64,000 nucleotides of DNA from SLID01 sp041667545 (lineage in GTDB: Bacteria; Omnitrophota; Gorgyraeia; Tantalellales; Tantalellaceae): assembly GCA_041667545.1 (NCBI GenBank), contig JBAYES010000003.1:3300-67299 (forward strand), in the 5' to 3' direction. Position 1 is the stretch's first letter. Each line of letters begins with the position of its first letter. Positions 15,861 to 25,606 of this stretch are shown one piece after another. A program made the translations under genes and the position numbers. The notes beneath the pieces were generated by a model that did no database searches, had not been told where the DNA came from, and worked only from the letters and a program-made list of their open reading frames with translations.

Positions 15861-16266
15861 TCTGCACCTTCTTCTTTCCCCAGCCGGACTTCCATCGGGC
15901 TACCGCACCGGCCACGATCGCGTCTATTTCCTGTTGAGTGACACCCGCGGCAAGTGCCTTCATAAGCTCACTTTTATTAAGCACTCTGAAATTCTTGATG
16001 CCTCGATCTTTCGCTTTTAACATAAGAGAATGACGGCTTTCCTTGCCATCGGTCTTAACATCCCCGGATCCCTTCTTTGTGATCTTCAATCTTTCACAAA
16101 TCGCCTGAACCCCGCACTTTGAAATCGGGATTTTCTTGCCTTCCAACTTTGTCATAACTTCCTGCCTGAACTTGCTATTTGCGGGCCCGGCAAGCCGCCA
16201 CACTTCACGTTCGCGATCACGATCATTTAAACTCACTAATTTTTCAATATACTCACTGACATTCAT
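15850..16266 (-). CDS. Hypothetical phage protein
   Basis: 138 aa from an ATG at 16266 with AAGGGGG upstream; an in-frame start at 16377 has none. It is basic and helical, with a DRDREREVWRLAG segment and a C-terminal VTQQEIDAIVAGAVARWKSGWGKKK tail. No family recognised. It lies between two small late genes, so it may be a late accessory or lysis-time gene. Confidence 0.6.
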   Translation of the reverse strand: MNVSEYIEKLVSLNDRDREREVWRLAGPANSKFRQEVMTKLEGKKIPISKCGVQAICERLKITKKGSGDVKTDGKESRHSLMLKAKDRGIKNFRVLNKSELMKALAAGVTQQEIDAIVAGAVARWKSGWGKKKVQNES

Positions 16267-16277
16267 GGCATCCCCCT

Positions 16278-16544
16278 TCATAATACCGATTCCTGTAATT
16301 TTCCGGTCATAACATCCATCATCTGGAAATGCGTAACGCCCGCATCCTTCCATTGCTGTTCGATCGTGATCGACCATTTGCCCAGCGGCATGACCCTCTG
16401 GATCTCCCTGAGTCGCAACTTTGCGGCCGGAAGATGATCGCGCATGCGGCCCGACACCGGAATGTTCTCGATGTACGTTTCCTCACCGCCGTTCCTGACG
16501 CTTATATACCGCGTCTTTTTTGCTGTCATATTCTCTTTAACCAT
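16278..16544 (-). CDS. Hypothetical phage protein
   Basis: 88 aa; ATG at 16544 with a strong AAGGAGG. Basic and soluble, with TRYISVRNGGEETYIENIPVSG at the N-terminus. No family recognised. It is followed after 11 bp by the next late gene and preceded by the small membrane protein gene. Confidence 0.6.
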   Translation of the reverse strand: MVKENMTAKKTRYISVRNGGEETYIENIPVSGRMRDHLPAAKLRLREIQRVMPLGKWSITIEQQWKDAGVTHFQMMDVMTGKLQESVL

Positions 16545-16607
16545 AGAAATCCCCTCCTTTTGAGGGGTATAGGGCCATAATGTTTAATAGTTGGCAAGGC
16601 TTTTGTC

Positions 16608-16940
16608 TTAAAAATCTACCCGAACACCGGCTTTGGCCCCGACCCCTTTTCGGTCGTCGGATTCCGCGAAACCGTACCCCTCTACAAACGGATGTATCCC
16701 GATCCCGGGCTTCTTTTCTTCGCGTTTCTGATCGATCATAACCTGCGCGCCCGGCTGGGCGATGATATGCGTCTCCTGTTTCGTAGTCTCTGTCGGCATA
16801 AAGAAAGCCTTATAGATCGTGAGCCCTATAAGCCCGATCGCCGCTATCCCGATCGCGTAGCGCGCGGTCTTGACCCACGGCAACCATTGAACGAAACTGC
16901 CTAAAAACTTGAGAATACTGAACCTTTCCTGATCCGCCAT
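16608..16940 (-). CDS. Single-pass membrane protein of the late module
   Basis: 110 aa. An N-terminal basic stretch (TARYA) is followed by one hydrophobic helix (about 28-48: IGIAAIGLIGLTIYKAFFM) and a soluble tail rich in E, K and G. Its place after the tail-fibre gene, where siphophages often keep lysis genes, makes a holin or spanin-like role possible, but one long-tailed TM segment is not diagnostic. Confidence 0.6.
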   Translation of the reverse strand: MADQERFSILKFLGSFVQWLPWVKTARYAIGIAAIGLIGLTIYKAFFMPTETTKQETHIIAQPGAQVMIDQKREEKKPGIGIHPFVEGYGFAESDDRKGVGAKAGVRVDF

Positions 16941-16960
16941 ATTCCACCATACCTTTTGGC

Positions 16961-17137
16961 CTATGCCGCGCCGTTTTCATCTTTGTCAGTAAACAGAAAA
17001 ACAAAAGCTTTCAACTCTTTAGCAGTAAGTCCGCAGGTATTCTTTATCTTCGTAATCGCCGTTTTAATGTCCTTTTTTGCCTGCGCCTTCTTTTTCAGTT
17101 TAACTACCTGCTCTTCGGCTATTAATCGTTTAACCAT
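16961..17137 (-). CDS. Small basic phage protein (58 aa)
   Basis: A short gene with good signals: ATG at 17137 and GGGGGAG upstream, starting 10 bp after the fibre-gene stop. The first half is very basic (VVKLKKKAQAKKDIKTAITKIK); the second half has GLTAKELKAFVFLFTDKDE. Function unknown. Confidence 0.55.
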   Translation of the reverse strand: MVKRLIAEEQVVKLKKKAQAKKDIKTAITKIKNTCGLTAKELKAFVFLFTDKDENGAA

Positions 17138-17146
17138 GATCTCCCC

Positions 17147-20100
17147 CTAATCCCAAGCAAGACTTACTCCATGCAGTTTTACATCTTTGTTATTATGCGT
17201 TGTCAGCTTATATCTCACGTTATTATCCGCGCCCTGCCCGGACACATCAGCAACCGCATGCAAGATCCTTTTCCCTGTGCCGTAATCCCCTTCGTCTGAA
17301 AGATCCATATCTTCCCAAGTCGCTCCGTCATCACGCGAAACATATGCTTTTAAATCCGTATTAAGCGCGATACTCTCAACATCTTCTTCCTGCATAACTA
17401 TACGCACGGTGTCCGGATTTTCTTCGGCTGGGAATTGAGCGCTTTTAAGTTCCATATTTTCAGGTGTGCCTTCATCGTATTCCGATGTAAGCGGAGTGAA
17501 TGAAGCTGTATGCCTCGCTATGCCTTTAGAGATCCTGAGTTCATCCATACAACCCTTTAACCCGTATCTTCTAGCGGAATAGGTTTCGTTACCGATCGTG
17601 ACATTTGACGATGCCTGTATGTCGATCGCGCAGGTACCTGAATACACCAATGACCCGTTAATAAATATGTGGAGCTGATTCGTTCCTGTCCCTGCCCGGC
17701 ATACCTCTATGTGATACCATTCTCCGAAGATCAAAGGTAAAGTTGTCGTGTAATTCGTATCAACGATATACACCTGTATATAGTTTGTCGAAGTTTTACG
17801 AATCGTCCACGATACTCCGCCGCTATCGTAATTACTGACTAAAAAGTGTTCCGTCGCAGTTTCCAATGGCTTATACCAGCAATCTATCGAGAAGTTGCCC
17901 GTCCCGAACTGGAAATCCGACCCGCCGGGTATTGTCAGATAATCGCTATTAGAAAACCCCTTATACACCCCATCCCCAAAGACCGATACCCAGTCAAGCT
18001 TGGATGTACCTACACAAACAACACTGTACCCATTGGCACTCTCATCTATTATGATGCGATTTCGATAATCTTCTGTAAATCGACAAACAACATCAGCATT
18101 GCGGGTTACCGTATGTCCGGTATTTCCATCATCGCTAAAAATGTTGCCGTTCGTATCATTAGGTGTACCTTCAAAATGCATGAGTAGCTTGGTGTTTGAA
18201 TCAGAAACAAAAGCTGTTGTCGGTGGTATAAAATTTGACGTATATCTCGCTGTGTTTGAGATCCTCAATTCTCGCATCCACCCTTTACAGTTAGCTCCGC
18301 CACCACCCACTTCTCCAATTTTCACTAATAATGTTCCAGTAATATTTTTACTATTAGTTCCTGTAGCAGTAGCATTGCTCTGAACTCCGTTTATAAACAT
18401 ACGCAGATTACCGCTACTATCTCTGCATGTAGCAAAGTGATACCACATACCCGGGATCGGAGTAAAACCTAACCCTTGATATTCAGTTGTGTTGAGATAC
18501 GTATGAAACCCCGCAGTTCCGCCTCCATCATATATTGACATCCTGATCCCTGTTCCTGTTCCGCCAGAACCGATATCAACCATGCATGTGCCTCCTGCCG
18601 CCCCATCCCACTTAAAAAAACCCTCGATAGTGAAAGCCCCAGTTCCAAAATCCCAATCCGCATGGTCTGGTACTGAAAGCCAACAATCACTTGTTCCGTC
18701 AAAATATGCACTACTCCCTAAGGGATTATTTAAATCTTCAGGGGCATCGAAATTTAATAGCAGTAAAGTATTGGCGTCTGTCTCATACGGCAATGTCGGA
18801 GCTTCATTCTCTCGCACAGTATTCGAAATTCGAAAATATTTGATCCAGCTGTACGTGTGGCTGTTCGCGATGTTCTCACCGTACCTTAACGCCCCTATAC
18901 CCACTTTCCCGGTCGGTGATACAGTAGTCGACGAGGTGCTTGATCCTACCAGTTTTTCGTTCAGGTATATGCTGTAATTATTACCGTTTCTTATTATCCT
19001 TACGCGGTACCATGTGTTCTGGACTAAATACAATCCTGAAGCCGTGCAAAGTGAATACGTACCTCCCCACCCTATGCTTGAACTACTGATACTTAACCCT
19101 AAATATGACGAATCGCTGGTATAGTGAGTAAACGGATATCCTTGCGGCGTCTCGTGGAATAAGATCTCAAACTCTATTGTATAATTCGAGTTCCAGCATG
19201 TCGGCGTCCAGTCGATCTTTAAATAGTCCGAATCCCCGTCAAAGAAACCGGCTGTTTTGTTTAACCTGACAGGCATTAACGCGGCGTTATTGCTTGGTGT
19301 AACCGTTTGCCCGCTACTTGACACGTCAACAAAACCCGCGTCCGCGGAATAAAACTCAAGCCAAGATAAATGCCCTTCGTCCGCTGTCTGTATCGATGAA
19401 AAACTGAATCTGTAATACCGATACGAGGTGCTGTTTGAAAATGAAAAGTATTTCCTCTCGCCCTGACTCCAAGTGACCGACCGGGAATCAAGCGTGGCCC
19501 AGTTCGATCCGTCATTTGATCCTTGAAAAGTCCACGCATTGAATGTTCTGGCATAATAACTGTCGTTCTCTGATCCAAGACAATACCCTTTCAATACTTT
19601 CGTGATCCCGACACCGAAATCATATGTTAAGGTTTGGTTTGGGCCCTGATGAGCCTGATCTCCCCAATAAGTCACTGAATTCTTGTCCAGAAGTTTGTCC
19701 GTATTGTACGCGCCTGACACGGTAAGTGAAGACGAAAAGTTACCCTGATACAAAATTTCTCCGGCCCCGTTAAAATGCATTAAGAGTTTCACATAACTAT
19801 CCAACCCGCCTCCGCTTTTCAGCGGAGATACAACCCCATCATTAAGGGAATAATTGGAGCTTCCGCCTGAGTCTATTCCTGAACTATCCTCAAACGAATC
19901 CACTATGCCGTCGATCATGCCGAATTTTGATAAGCTTTCATTGCTGGCTATCTTGAAAAACGCGATCATGATGTTGCCTTCGATACGATCGGCAAGTTTA
20001 AGCCTGCTGTTGACATATTTGATCGTGAAATCATCCACCGAATCACTCAAATCCGTTTCTTTGGGTATCATATATAGCGGCCTTACATCCTGATATATGT

Positions 20101-20566
20101 ACCCATCGTCCTCGTTGGCATCCTTGTCCTCAAAATTAACTATTTTTGTCATTGTCGTTCTGCAATAAACCGTGCATACGGCTATCGCCTCGTCCGGTAA
20201 GCCGCTCCATTTCGCTAAAGGCGTTATGTCTTCATCACCCGAAACCCACGCGAGATTCCCGGCACTATTCAAGTACAGGATATCAATCCGGGCATATTCT
20301 GCCGGAGCAGTTATTCCCGGAGAATCCCCGCCTTCAAAAACGACGGGTTCTCCGTTACGGTGGATCTGGTTAAAATAATTTTCGACACTGCTGGAAGCCA
20401 CATTCACTGTCATATCAGCCGTATCCTGCGCTCTTGCCCTTAACGCGGATACGTCTCCCTGAAATAAAGCGCTCAGCGCATTCCTGATATCGCTTGAAAC
20501 CGGAGATCCGCCTGATACCGGTTTTGTGCTTTCGTTCCCTACCGCCGGAAATATAGCTTTTGCCAT
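17147..20566 (-). CDS. Tail fibre / receptor-binding protein with LamG and F5/8-like domains
   Basis: 1,139 aa, last of the large tail genes. Residues 1-260 look like a virion-attachment region. A discoidin (F5/8C)-like stretch lies around 300-420 (DKNSVTYWGDQ ... YRYYRFSF). Then three concanavalin-A-like LamG jelly rolls follow at about 425-600, 605-790 and 820-1040, each with FDG/WYH-(V/F) and a final E-L-RISN-AR strand. The C-terminus (1045-1139) is a beta-rich domain with YVSRDDGATWEDM. Such domains bind glycans, so this should contact the host surface polysaccharide. The repeated domains make recombination between them likely. Confidence 0.8.
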   Translation of the reverse strand: MAKAIFPAVGNESTKPVSGGSPVSSDIRNALSALFQGDVSALRARAQDTADMTVNVASSSVENYFNQIHRNGEPVVFEGGDSPGITAPAEYARIDILYLNSAGNLAWVSGDEDITPLAKWSGLPDEAIAVCTVYCRTTMTKIVNFEDKDANEDDGYIYQDVRPLYMIPKETDLSDSVDDFTIKYVNSRLKLADRIEGNIMIAFFKIASNESLSKFGMIDGIVDSFEDSSGIDSGGSSNYSLNDGVVSPLKSGGGLDSYVKLLMHFNGAGEILYQGNFSSSLTVSGAYNTDKLLDKNSVTYWGDQAHQGPNQTLTYDFGVGITKVLKGYCLGSENDSYYARTFNAWTFQGSNDGSNWATLDSRSVTWSQGERKYFSFSNSTSYRYYRFSFSSIQTADEGHLSWLEFYSADAGFVDVSSSGQTVTPSNNAALMPVRLNKTAGFFDGDSDYLKIDWTPTCWNSNYTIEFEILFHETPQGYPFTHYTSDSSYLGLSISSSSIGWGGTYSLCTASGLYLVQNTWYRVRIIRNGNNYSIYLNEKLVGSSTSSTTVSPTGKVGIGALRYGENIANSHTYSWIKYFRISNTVRENEAPTLPYETDANTLLLLNFDAPEDLNNPLGSSAYFDGTSDCWLSVPDHADWDFGTGAFTIEGFFKWDGAAGGTCMVDIGSGGTGTGIRMSIYDGGGTAGFHTYLNTTEYQGLGFTPIPGMWYHFATCRDSSGNLRMFINGVQSNATATGTNSKNITGTLLVKIGEVGGGGANCKGWMRELRISNTARYTSNFIPPTTAFVSDSNTKLLMHFEGTPNDTNGNIFSDDGNTGHTVTRNADVVCRFTEDYRNRIIIDESANGYSVVCVGTSKLDWVSVFGDGVYKGFSNSDYLTIPGGSDFQFGTGNFSIDCWYKPLETATEHFLVSNYDSGGVSWTIRKTSTNYIQVYIVDTNYTTTLPLIFGEWYHIEVCRAGTGTNQLHIFINGSLVYSGTCAIDIQASSNVTIGNETYSARRYGLKGCMDELRISKGIARHTASFTPLTSEYDEGTPENMELKSAQFPAEENPDTVRIVMQEEDVESIALNTDLKAYVSRDDGATWEDMDLSDEGDYGTGKRILHAVADVSGQGADNNVRYKLTTHNNKDVKLHGVSLAWD

Positions 20567-20575
20567 AAAATCACC

Positions 20576-23500
20576 TCAATATCCTTTCGCGTAATAATTG
20601 ATTTTCCCGGAAGCCTGCGCCATAGCGTTCGCCGGGTCTTTTAACCTCACATCGAATCCTGCCGGTAAGCTGTCCTGATCGACTTCAACCACATATGCCG
20701 ATCCTGAACACACTACAAGCAGACCTTTAACCTTTATGAAATTATCGAAACTCACTGTCGTCCAGCCCTCACCCGATACGTCTATATCCAACCCTTCCTG
20801 CGTCCTGTCATCCACGTCGAACGTAACAAACAATCGATATAGCGCAAGCAGGTAACTCTCATTATTGCTTTTCATGATCAATTTAAATCTGAAATACCTG
20901 CCTGAGTACCTGCCTGTAGAGAAACTTTCCCAGTTATCCGGTTCCGGGTCCGTATCGGAATAAGCTATATAGATCTGAACAGATCCACCGGTTTCGTTAA
21001 ATATCCCTGTCTGTATAGCAATATTAGATTCCAGTATCCCGCCAAGATCGGATGCTTTTGAGATGTATACGGCCTCGTCACCTTCCACTGGTTCATCCCA
21101 CGTAACTCCCAATTCGTCCCAAAAAGCGGGATCAGTATCCCATTTCTGTTCGGCTTCAATCTGTATGCCTGTTCTGTAATATTCCTCAGAATATCCTTTC
21201 ATCCATACACGTTCGGCCGGGCCCGTTAAAATACCACCGCTCAGATCATAGTCTTCGGATAAAACGATATTCTGTTCGGGCACTCCGGTTACGTATAAAC
21301 TGAAAATCGTCATCTCTTCCGAATAGTTCCCTGAAGTATCAACCGCTTTAATAGCGTAATGTTTCTGTCCGGAACTGACGGTAAGAAGATCGTATGATGA
21401 GCCGGTTATGTTTTCGGCGATGATCGTGCCAAGCGCCCAATCCGCGCCTGAAAAAGGAAGTTGCCTTAACTCATATCCCCTGAGATCCGGATCCATGACT
21501 TCTGTCCATGAAAAATGCAAATAGTCTCCGGCGAAGGAAACCGAGAAACCGCTGACATCACCCGGAGGCGCGCTTTTACCTTCAAGGACGATGTTGCCCT
21601 GCGGGCTGTCTCCGATACTGTTCTGCCCTCCGATATCCGATATCGACACAACCGCTACTTTTACACTATCGCCTTCCAACAAATCACCCATTACGGTATG
21701 CTTTGTTCCCGTACTCGTTCCCCTCAAAGCCCAAGTCAATCCGCCGTCTTTCGATGTGAATATCCTTACTCCCGCGAAATTCTTCAGGTCATACCCGGAC
21801 ACGTCCGGATTGTTCCATGAAACACCGATAGTGCTTTCTACCGTACCGTCACCCAAAACTTTTATTTCTTCATGTAGCTTTAAATCCGTAACGTTCGGAA
21901 TATCCCCGGCAAATCCTGAATAGTTATTACTCGGAAGGACTACCGTGGAATCGTCATAAACTGCCTCATCGTATTCGACTGCCGCGATCATCACTTCGTT
22001 TTTCGAATCTCTTTGCATCGATAACGCGCGGTAAGGTTTTACTACCTTATTGTTTTCACCAAAAGCATAGGTATCGTATTCCCGCGGGGCTTCGCTGAAC
22101 GGAGCTGATACCGAGATTTCTGAATATACTCCTTCACCATTTGAAACTGTCCGTTCCTCGATAACGCCGGAGGCGAACTGCACCCGGATCTTGTATGTCT
22201 TACCCGGTGCAACCGCCACCTCCCTGTCCAGCTTAACTAAAGATATCGTCGAACCGGACGATATCCTGCCTGAATACCCATATTGCGGCAGATCATGCGA
22301 AATACCCAGAATATCCGCGCTCTGAAGAGTTACGGCGTCTATCCCCGCTTTGAATTGGACGGAGCTGTTTATTATCCGGCTACGGTTCAGTATGTACCTG
22401 CCTTCTCTAATGGCATATGAGGTTCTTGTCGTTAAAAGCCTTATTCCCTGCTTACGTAACGGTTCTCCTTTTGATAAAGATTCTTCATTGATAACCGCGA
22501 TAGTTTCGTTCTTATACCCTTTATCTTTATCCATATACTGAACTTCGATCACGTTGGGCATATCTTTGCGGGACTTCCATTCCTGAATAAACGAATTTTC
22601 TACTATCGATCCCATGCCGAACATTTGCACCATGCTGTCGGGCTTATCTATCTTGACCTTTATCTTTCCTTCCGAGAAAAATGCCATGCCCCTGAAAACC
22701 CCGCAGATCTGATTAACTAAGTCGAGCGCCCTTGATGTGCCGTCGATAACCGCGTCTATCCTGAACCGTTTCTCATAGTAAGTTGATCCATCGCTATCCG
22801 TGACCTCCAGTTTCTCCTCACAGTATCGCGACATCTCAAGATACAGATCATCATCGATATCTGCGCTTTCGATATATTCCCCTAACCCGTAGATATTGTT
22901 TGTTAATAGATCTTTCATGCAAAATACGGGATTCGCGGAATACATGTTTATATACGTTTCGCCGTCCCAAGAAAGTTCCGTATCGTCCGCCAATAACCTG
23001 TATTTTCCGGATACCTTGTCCCAGTAGTAGTCTTCCCACTCGACAACATCGTCCCCGTTCTTTATTTCCGGCACGCTGATCTTTTTGCCCTTCACAAGAG
23101 CCGTTATTGTGGGCGTGCTTCCCGAGATCTGATCGGTCGCCAGAAACCTCACTCCTAAAAGCGCCGTATTCGGGTAAATCAGGTCATCTGTCGTAATTTC
23201 ATCGATGCGCTGTAAATACATTTCATTGATATGTTTCGCGTTGTCACCGTCTTCGCTTGTTTTGGTTACACGGATATCGTATTGCCCGGGAGCTAGTCCT
23301 TCTACCCTGTAAACCCGTTTAACGCTGGAACGCGTTTCTTCCGTTATCGACTCCTCCGCGAGTTCCGTCCATTCGGATGCCGCGTGAAGTTTGTAATCAA
23401 CTTTGTATTTTGCCGTTTCAGAATAAACTCCGCCGTTATTACCCTGTTCATACAAACCGTATGGGAAATTAAGCTGTACTTCTACCGCTTCAACTTCCAC

Positions 23501-24235
23501 ATCGGAAGTTGTATAAACGTACGGAGTATCAAAACTCAATTTCGCGCCGATATCAAAACTCTGGTGCAGGTCTTCGAACGCCGGGATTATCTCCTGATCA
23601 TTCAGGCCATAGCGTTTATACACATCAACCCCGTAAAAATTCTCTATCGGATTATCGTTGATCTTTATGCTCTCGATGCTGTCTATCTCACCGTTACATA
23701 AACCCAATAGAACATTGAGATAGTTCTTCTCTCCGTCGTTCCACACAAATTGATTTATGATATTACCGCCGCATCTATGCTCACCGTAGATGATCGGTAT
23801 CGGCACGCTCACATCCGAAAGCGTGCGTATACCGTCCCACGCGTATGTCGGTGAACTGTCTTCGAAAGTATCTGTTCCGGTACTTCCGAAACTCGGCATT
23901 TTGGGTTTATTGGCCGCCTGAAGGGCGTAACTGACTCCCGCGATAGCGATCACGCCTATAAGCGCGGCATTACTCGCGAGGAATGAGAAGATAGCGACAA
24001 CCGCGGCCCCTATTGCCGCTTTGATTTCATGTACTATAAGTATTTCGTCGCCGTCAGAAACCTGAACGGTGTAATTATTTAACTTTTTTCCGTTATGGAT
24101 TACCCCGCATCCTTGAGAAGAAAAACCTGAACAGTTCAAACAATCGGATACAGTCATACCGCCGGTATAAACTATTTCGTTTGTCTGCCTGTTCTTCTTC
24201 TCCAAAACATTCGGGATATATACAACCCTTATCAT
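20576..24235 (-). CDS. Tail tip attachment protein, J-like, with an I-like N-terminus
   Basis: 1,219 aa. Residues 1-75 are a beta-grasp-like segment ending VSDGDEILIVHE, followed by a glycine/alanine-rich hydrophobic stretch (75-107). That is the layout of lambda gpI, which is otherwise missing. From about 120 the chain matches lambda gpJ: SSPTYAWDGIRTLSDVSVPIPIIYGEHRCGG, then NYLNVLLGLCNGEIDSIESIKIND. Fibronectin-III-like repeats lie around 780-990 (VTDLKLHEE ..., PPGDVSGFSVSF). The role is tail tip hub and central fibre. It overlaps the NlpC gene by 4 bp. Confidence 0.88.
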   Translation of the reverse strand: MIRVVYIPNVLEKKNRQTNEIVYTGGMTVSDCLNCSGFSSQGCGVIHNGKKLNNYTVQVSDGDEILIVHEIKAAIGAAVVAIFSFLASNAALIGVIAIAGVSYALQAANKPKMPSFGSTGTDTFEDSSPTYAWDGIRTLSDVSVPIPIIYGEHRCGGNIINQFVWNDGEKNYLNVLLGLCNGEIDSIESIKINDNPIENFYGVDVYKRYGLNDQEIIPAFEDLHQSFDIGAKLSFDTPYVYTTSDVEVEAVEVQLNFPYGLYEQGNNGGVYSETAKYKVDYKLHAASEWTELAEESITEETRSSVKRVYRVEGLAPGQYDIRVTKTSEDGDNAKHINEMYLQRIDEITTDDLIYPNTALLGVRFLATDQISGSTPTITALVKGKKISVPEIKNGDDVVEWEDYYWDKVSGKYRLLADDTELSWDGETYINMYSANPVFCMKDLLTNNIYGLGEYIESADIDDDLYLEMSRYCEEKLEVTDSDGSTYYEKRFRIDAVIDGTSRALDLVNQICGVFRGMAFFSEGKIKVKIDKPDSMVQMFGMGSIVENSFIQEWKSRKDMPNVIEVQYMDKDKGYKNETIAVINEESLSKGEPLRKQGIRLLTTRTSYAIREGRYILNRSRIINSSVQFKAGIDAVTLQSADILGISHDLPQYGYSGRISSGSTISLVKLDREVAVAPGKTYKIRVQFASGVIEERTVSNGEGVYSEISVSAPFSEAPREYDTYAFGENNKVVKPYRALSMQRDSKNEVMIAAVEYDEAVYDDSTVVLPSNNYSGFAGDIPNVTDLKLHEEIKVLGDGTVESTIGVSWNNPDVSGYDLKNFAGVRIFTSKDGGLTWALRGTSTGTKHTVMGDLLEGDSVKVAVVSISDIGGQNSIGDSPQGNIVLEGKSAPPGDVSGFSVSFAGDYLHFSWTEVMDPDLRGYELRQLPFSGADWALGTIIAENITGSSYDLLTVSSGQKHYAIKAVDTSGNYSEEMTIFSLYVTGVPEQNIVLSEDYDLSGGILTGPAERVWMKGYSEEYYRTGIQIEAEQKWDTDPAFWDELGVTWDEPVEGDEAVYISKASDLGGILESNIAIQTGIFNETGGSVQIYIAYSDTDPEPDNWESFSTGRYSGRYFRFKLIMKSNNESYLLALYRLFVTFDVDDRTQEGLDIDVSGEGWTTVSFDNFIKVKGLLVVCSGSAYVVEVDQDSLPAGFDVRLKDPANAMAQASGKINYYAKGY

Positions 24236-24645
24236 TTCGGCATCCTTTTCAATCTATAAAAACCGTGGATCTTTTGTTTCCATGTTTTATCGTTCAAACC
24301 TGAAACCACCGTACCCGCCCGGCACGTATGAATAAATTTATTGCCGCTAAGTATTACTCCCGCGTGATCGCATATACCCTGTTTATTTTTGAATAGAACT
24401 CCGTCAAACTTTTCGGGGCTGGTTACTTCTTCCCATTCCTTATGGTAGTTTTCGATAAAGTAGTTATTCCCGCCGCGCGGCCAGTCAGAAGGATATCTGT
24501 CCTCCGCTATATCGAACAGCTGATACCCCAGATCCTTATAAACGTTTTTCACTAGACCCCAGCAATCAAGTCCCGACATGCCGCGACCGCCGTGCCGGTA
24601 CGGTACGCCTATATATTTCTCTATGATCATTTTTTCTGTCATCAT
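24232..24645 (-). CDS. NlpC/P60-family tail-tip peptidase (K-like)
   Basis: 137 aa. Catalytic Cys28 sits in SGLDCWGLV and His94 in GICDHAGVIL, with His106 in KFIHTCRAG, the usual Cys-His-polar set. Lambda gpK has a JAB domain plus this one; here only the NlpC/P60 half is present. It probably cuts peptidoglycan cross-links during DNA entry or is needed for tail-tip assembly. It overlaps both neighbours by 4 bp. Confidence 0.88.
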   Translation of the reverse strand: MMTEKMIIEKYIGVPYRHGGRGMSGLDCWGLVKNVYKDLGYQLFDIAEDRYPSDWPRGGNNYFIENYHKEWEEVTSPEKFDGVLFKNKQGICDHAGVILSGNKFIHTCRAGTVVSGLNDKTWKQKIHGFYRLKRMPK

Positions 24646-25256
24646 CTGACAAATATCCTTGATGTCGGTATCGAGGGAAACCCACCAAACCGTAACGTAT
24701 TATTTAACGCGCGGCATCTCTGCAAAGTTTTATTGCATTCCGTCTCCGGCCCCGTATAGCCGCACTCTTCGCTTTTAAATTTCCATGAACAATAATTGCG
24801 GGAATAAGTTCTCCCGGGCAGGTTAAGCGATAACACATCGAATTTTCCGGTAAGCTCAAAAACGGCGTCTTGCTGGTTGGCCTGATAACTGTCTATGTAA
24901 TAAACGTCCTCAATATAAGCATCCGTATCGTCTAATTTATCCGCGAATACTAATTTGATAGTGACCTTGAGGCCCCTAAGGTCATACACCATTAAATACG
25001 ATTGTATAAGCCTCGACACATTGCCCAAAGTCACTTTAACCGCGTTTATACTTCCCTGCGCGTTATCTCCTATAAAATCACATCTTACAGGGAATCTGGT
25101 GTACTCCACACCGGCATAGGTGATATTTTCATCGTAATCGCAGAAATTCAGGTTCTCACCCACCGCGCCCGTATAATCGTGTATTGTAAAAAGAAGTATG
25201 GGCCTATTCGCCTGTTTTGATTTCTCGTTTATGAACCCGTCGCCTGACGATCTCAT
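24642..25256 (-). CDS. Minor tail protein L-like
   Basis: 204 aa. The position between M and K homologues matches lambda L. The C-terminal third has four cysteines (YCSWKFKSEECGYTG ... ECNKTLQRC) spaced as in the L family, where they hold an iron-sulphur cluster. The N-terminal part (LFTIHDYTGAVGENLNFCDYDENI ... GVEYTRFPV) is the tail-hub fold. It starts right at the stop of the M-like gene. Confidence 0.8.
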   Translation of the reverse strand: MRSSGDGFINEKSKQANRPILLFTIHDYTGAVGENLNFCDYDENITYAGVEYTRFPVRCDFIGDNAQGSINAVKVTLGNVSRLIQSYLMVYDLRGLKVTIKLVFADKLDDTDAYIEDVYYIDSYQANQQDAVFELTGKFDVLSLNLPGRTYSRNYCSWKFKSEECGYTGPETECNKTLQRCRALNNTLRFGGFPSIPTSRIFVR

Positions 25257-25594
25257 TATTTAACCTCCACAAAAGTGAACGAACAGTCGTATATACCCGG
25301 CGCCTTGTTCGAAAAAACAAAATTATCGTTATCAAACCTGACGGAATATTCAATACTGTCGTTGGGATTTACCCAATCGAACTCTTCGTAAGCACCTTTG
25401 CGGGCGGCATAAAACGCCTTGATACTATTTAATTCCGAGAGGGTTCTATTGTGAAACTGTAATGTCCACTTCCTGATCGGAGTATTTCGCTTAGACCGGC
25501 GCTGTTCCACGCCATTCTCAAATTTAGTGATCAGCGTTTCGAATTCGATGTTTTCTTCAAAAACGAAATCAGGTAATATCTCAAATGCCGCCAC
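25256..25594 (-). CDS. Minor tail protein M-like
   Basis: 112 aa, the size of lambda gpM. It has VEQRRSKRNTPIRKWTLQFHNRT, IKAFYAARKGAYEEFDWVNP and a C-terminal YDCSFTFVEV strand, which fit the distal-tail/phage minor tail families (gpM, DUF2460). It joins tape measure and tip. Confidence 0.78.
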   Translation of the reverse strand: MAAFEILPDFVFEENIEFETLITKFENGVEQRRSKRNTPIRKWTLQFHNRTLSELNSIKAFYAARKGAYEEFDWVNPNDSIEYSVRFDNDNFVFSNKAPGIYDCSFTFVEVK

Positions 25595-25606
25595 GTTGCC
25601 TCCTCG

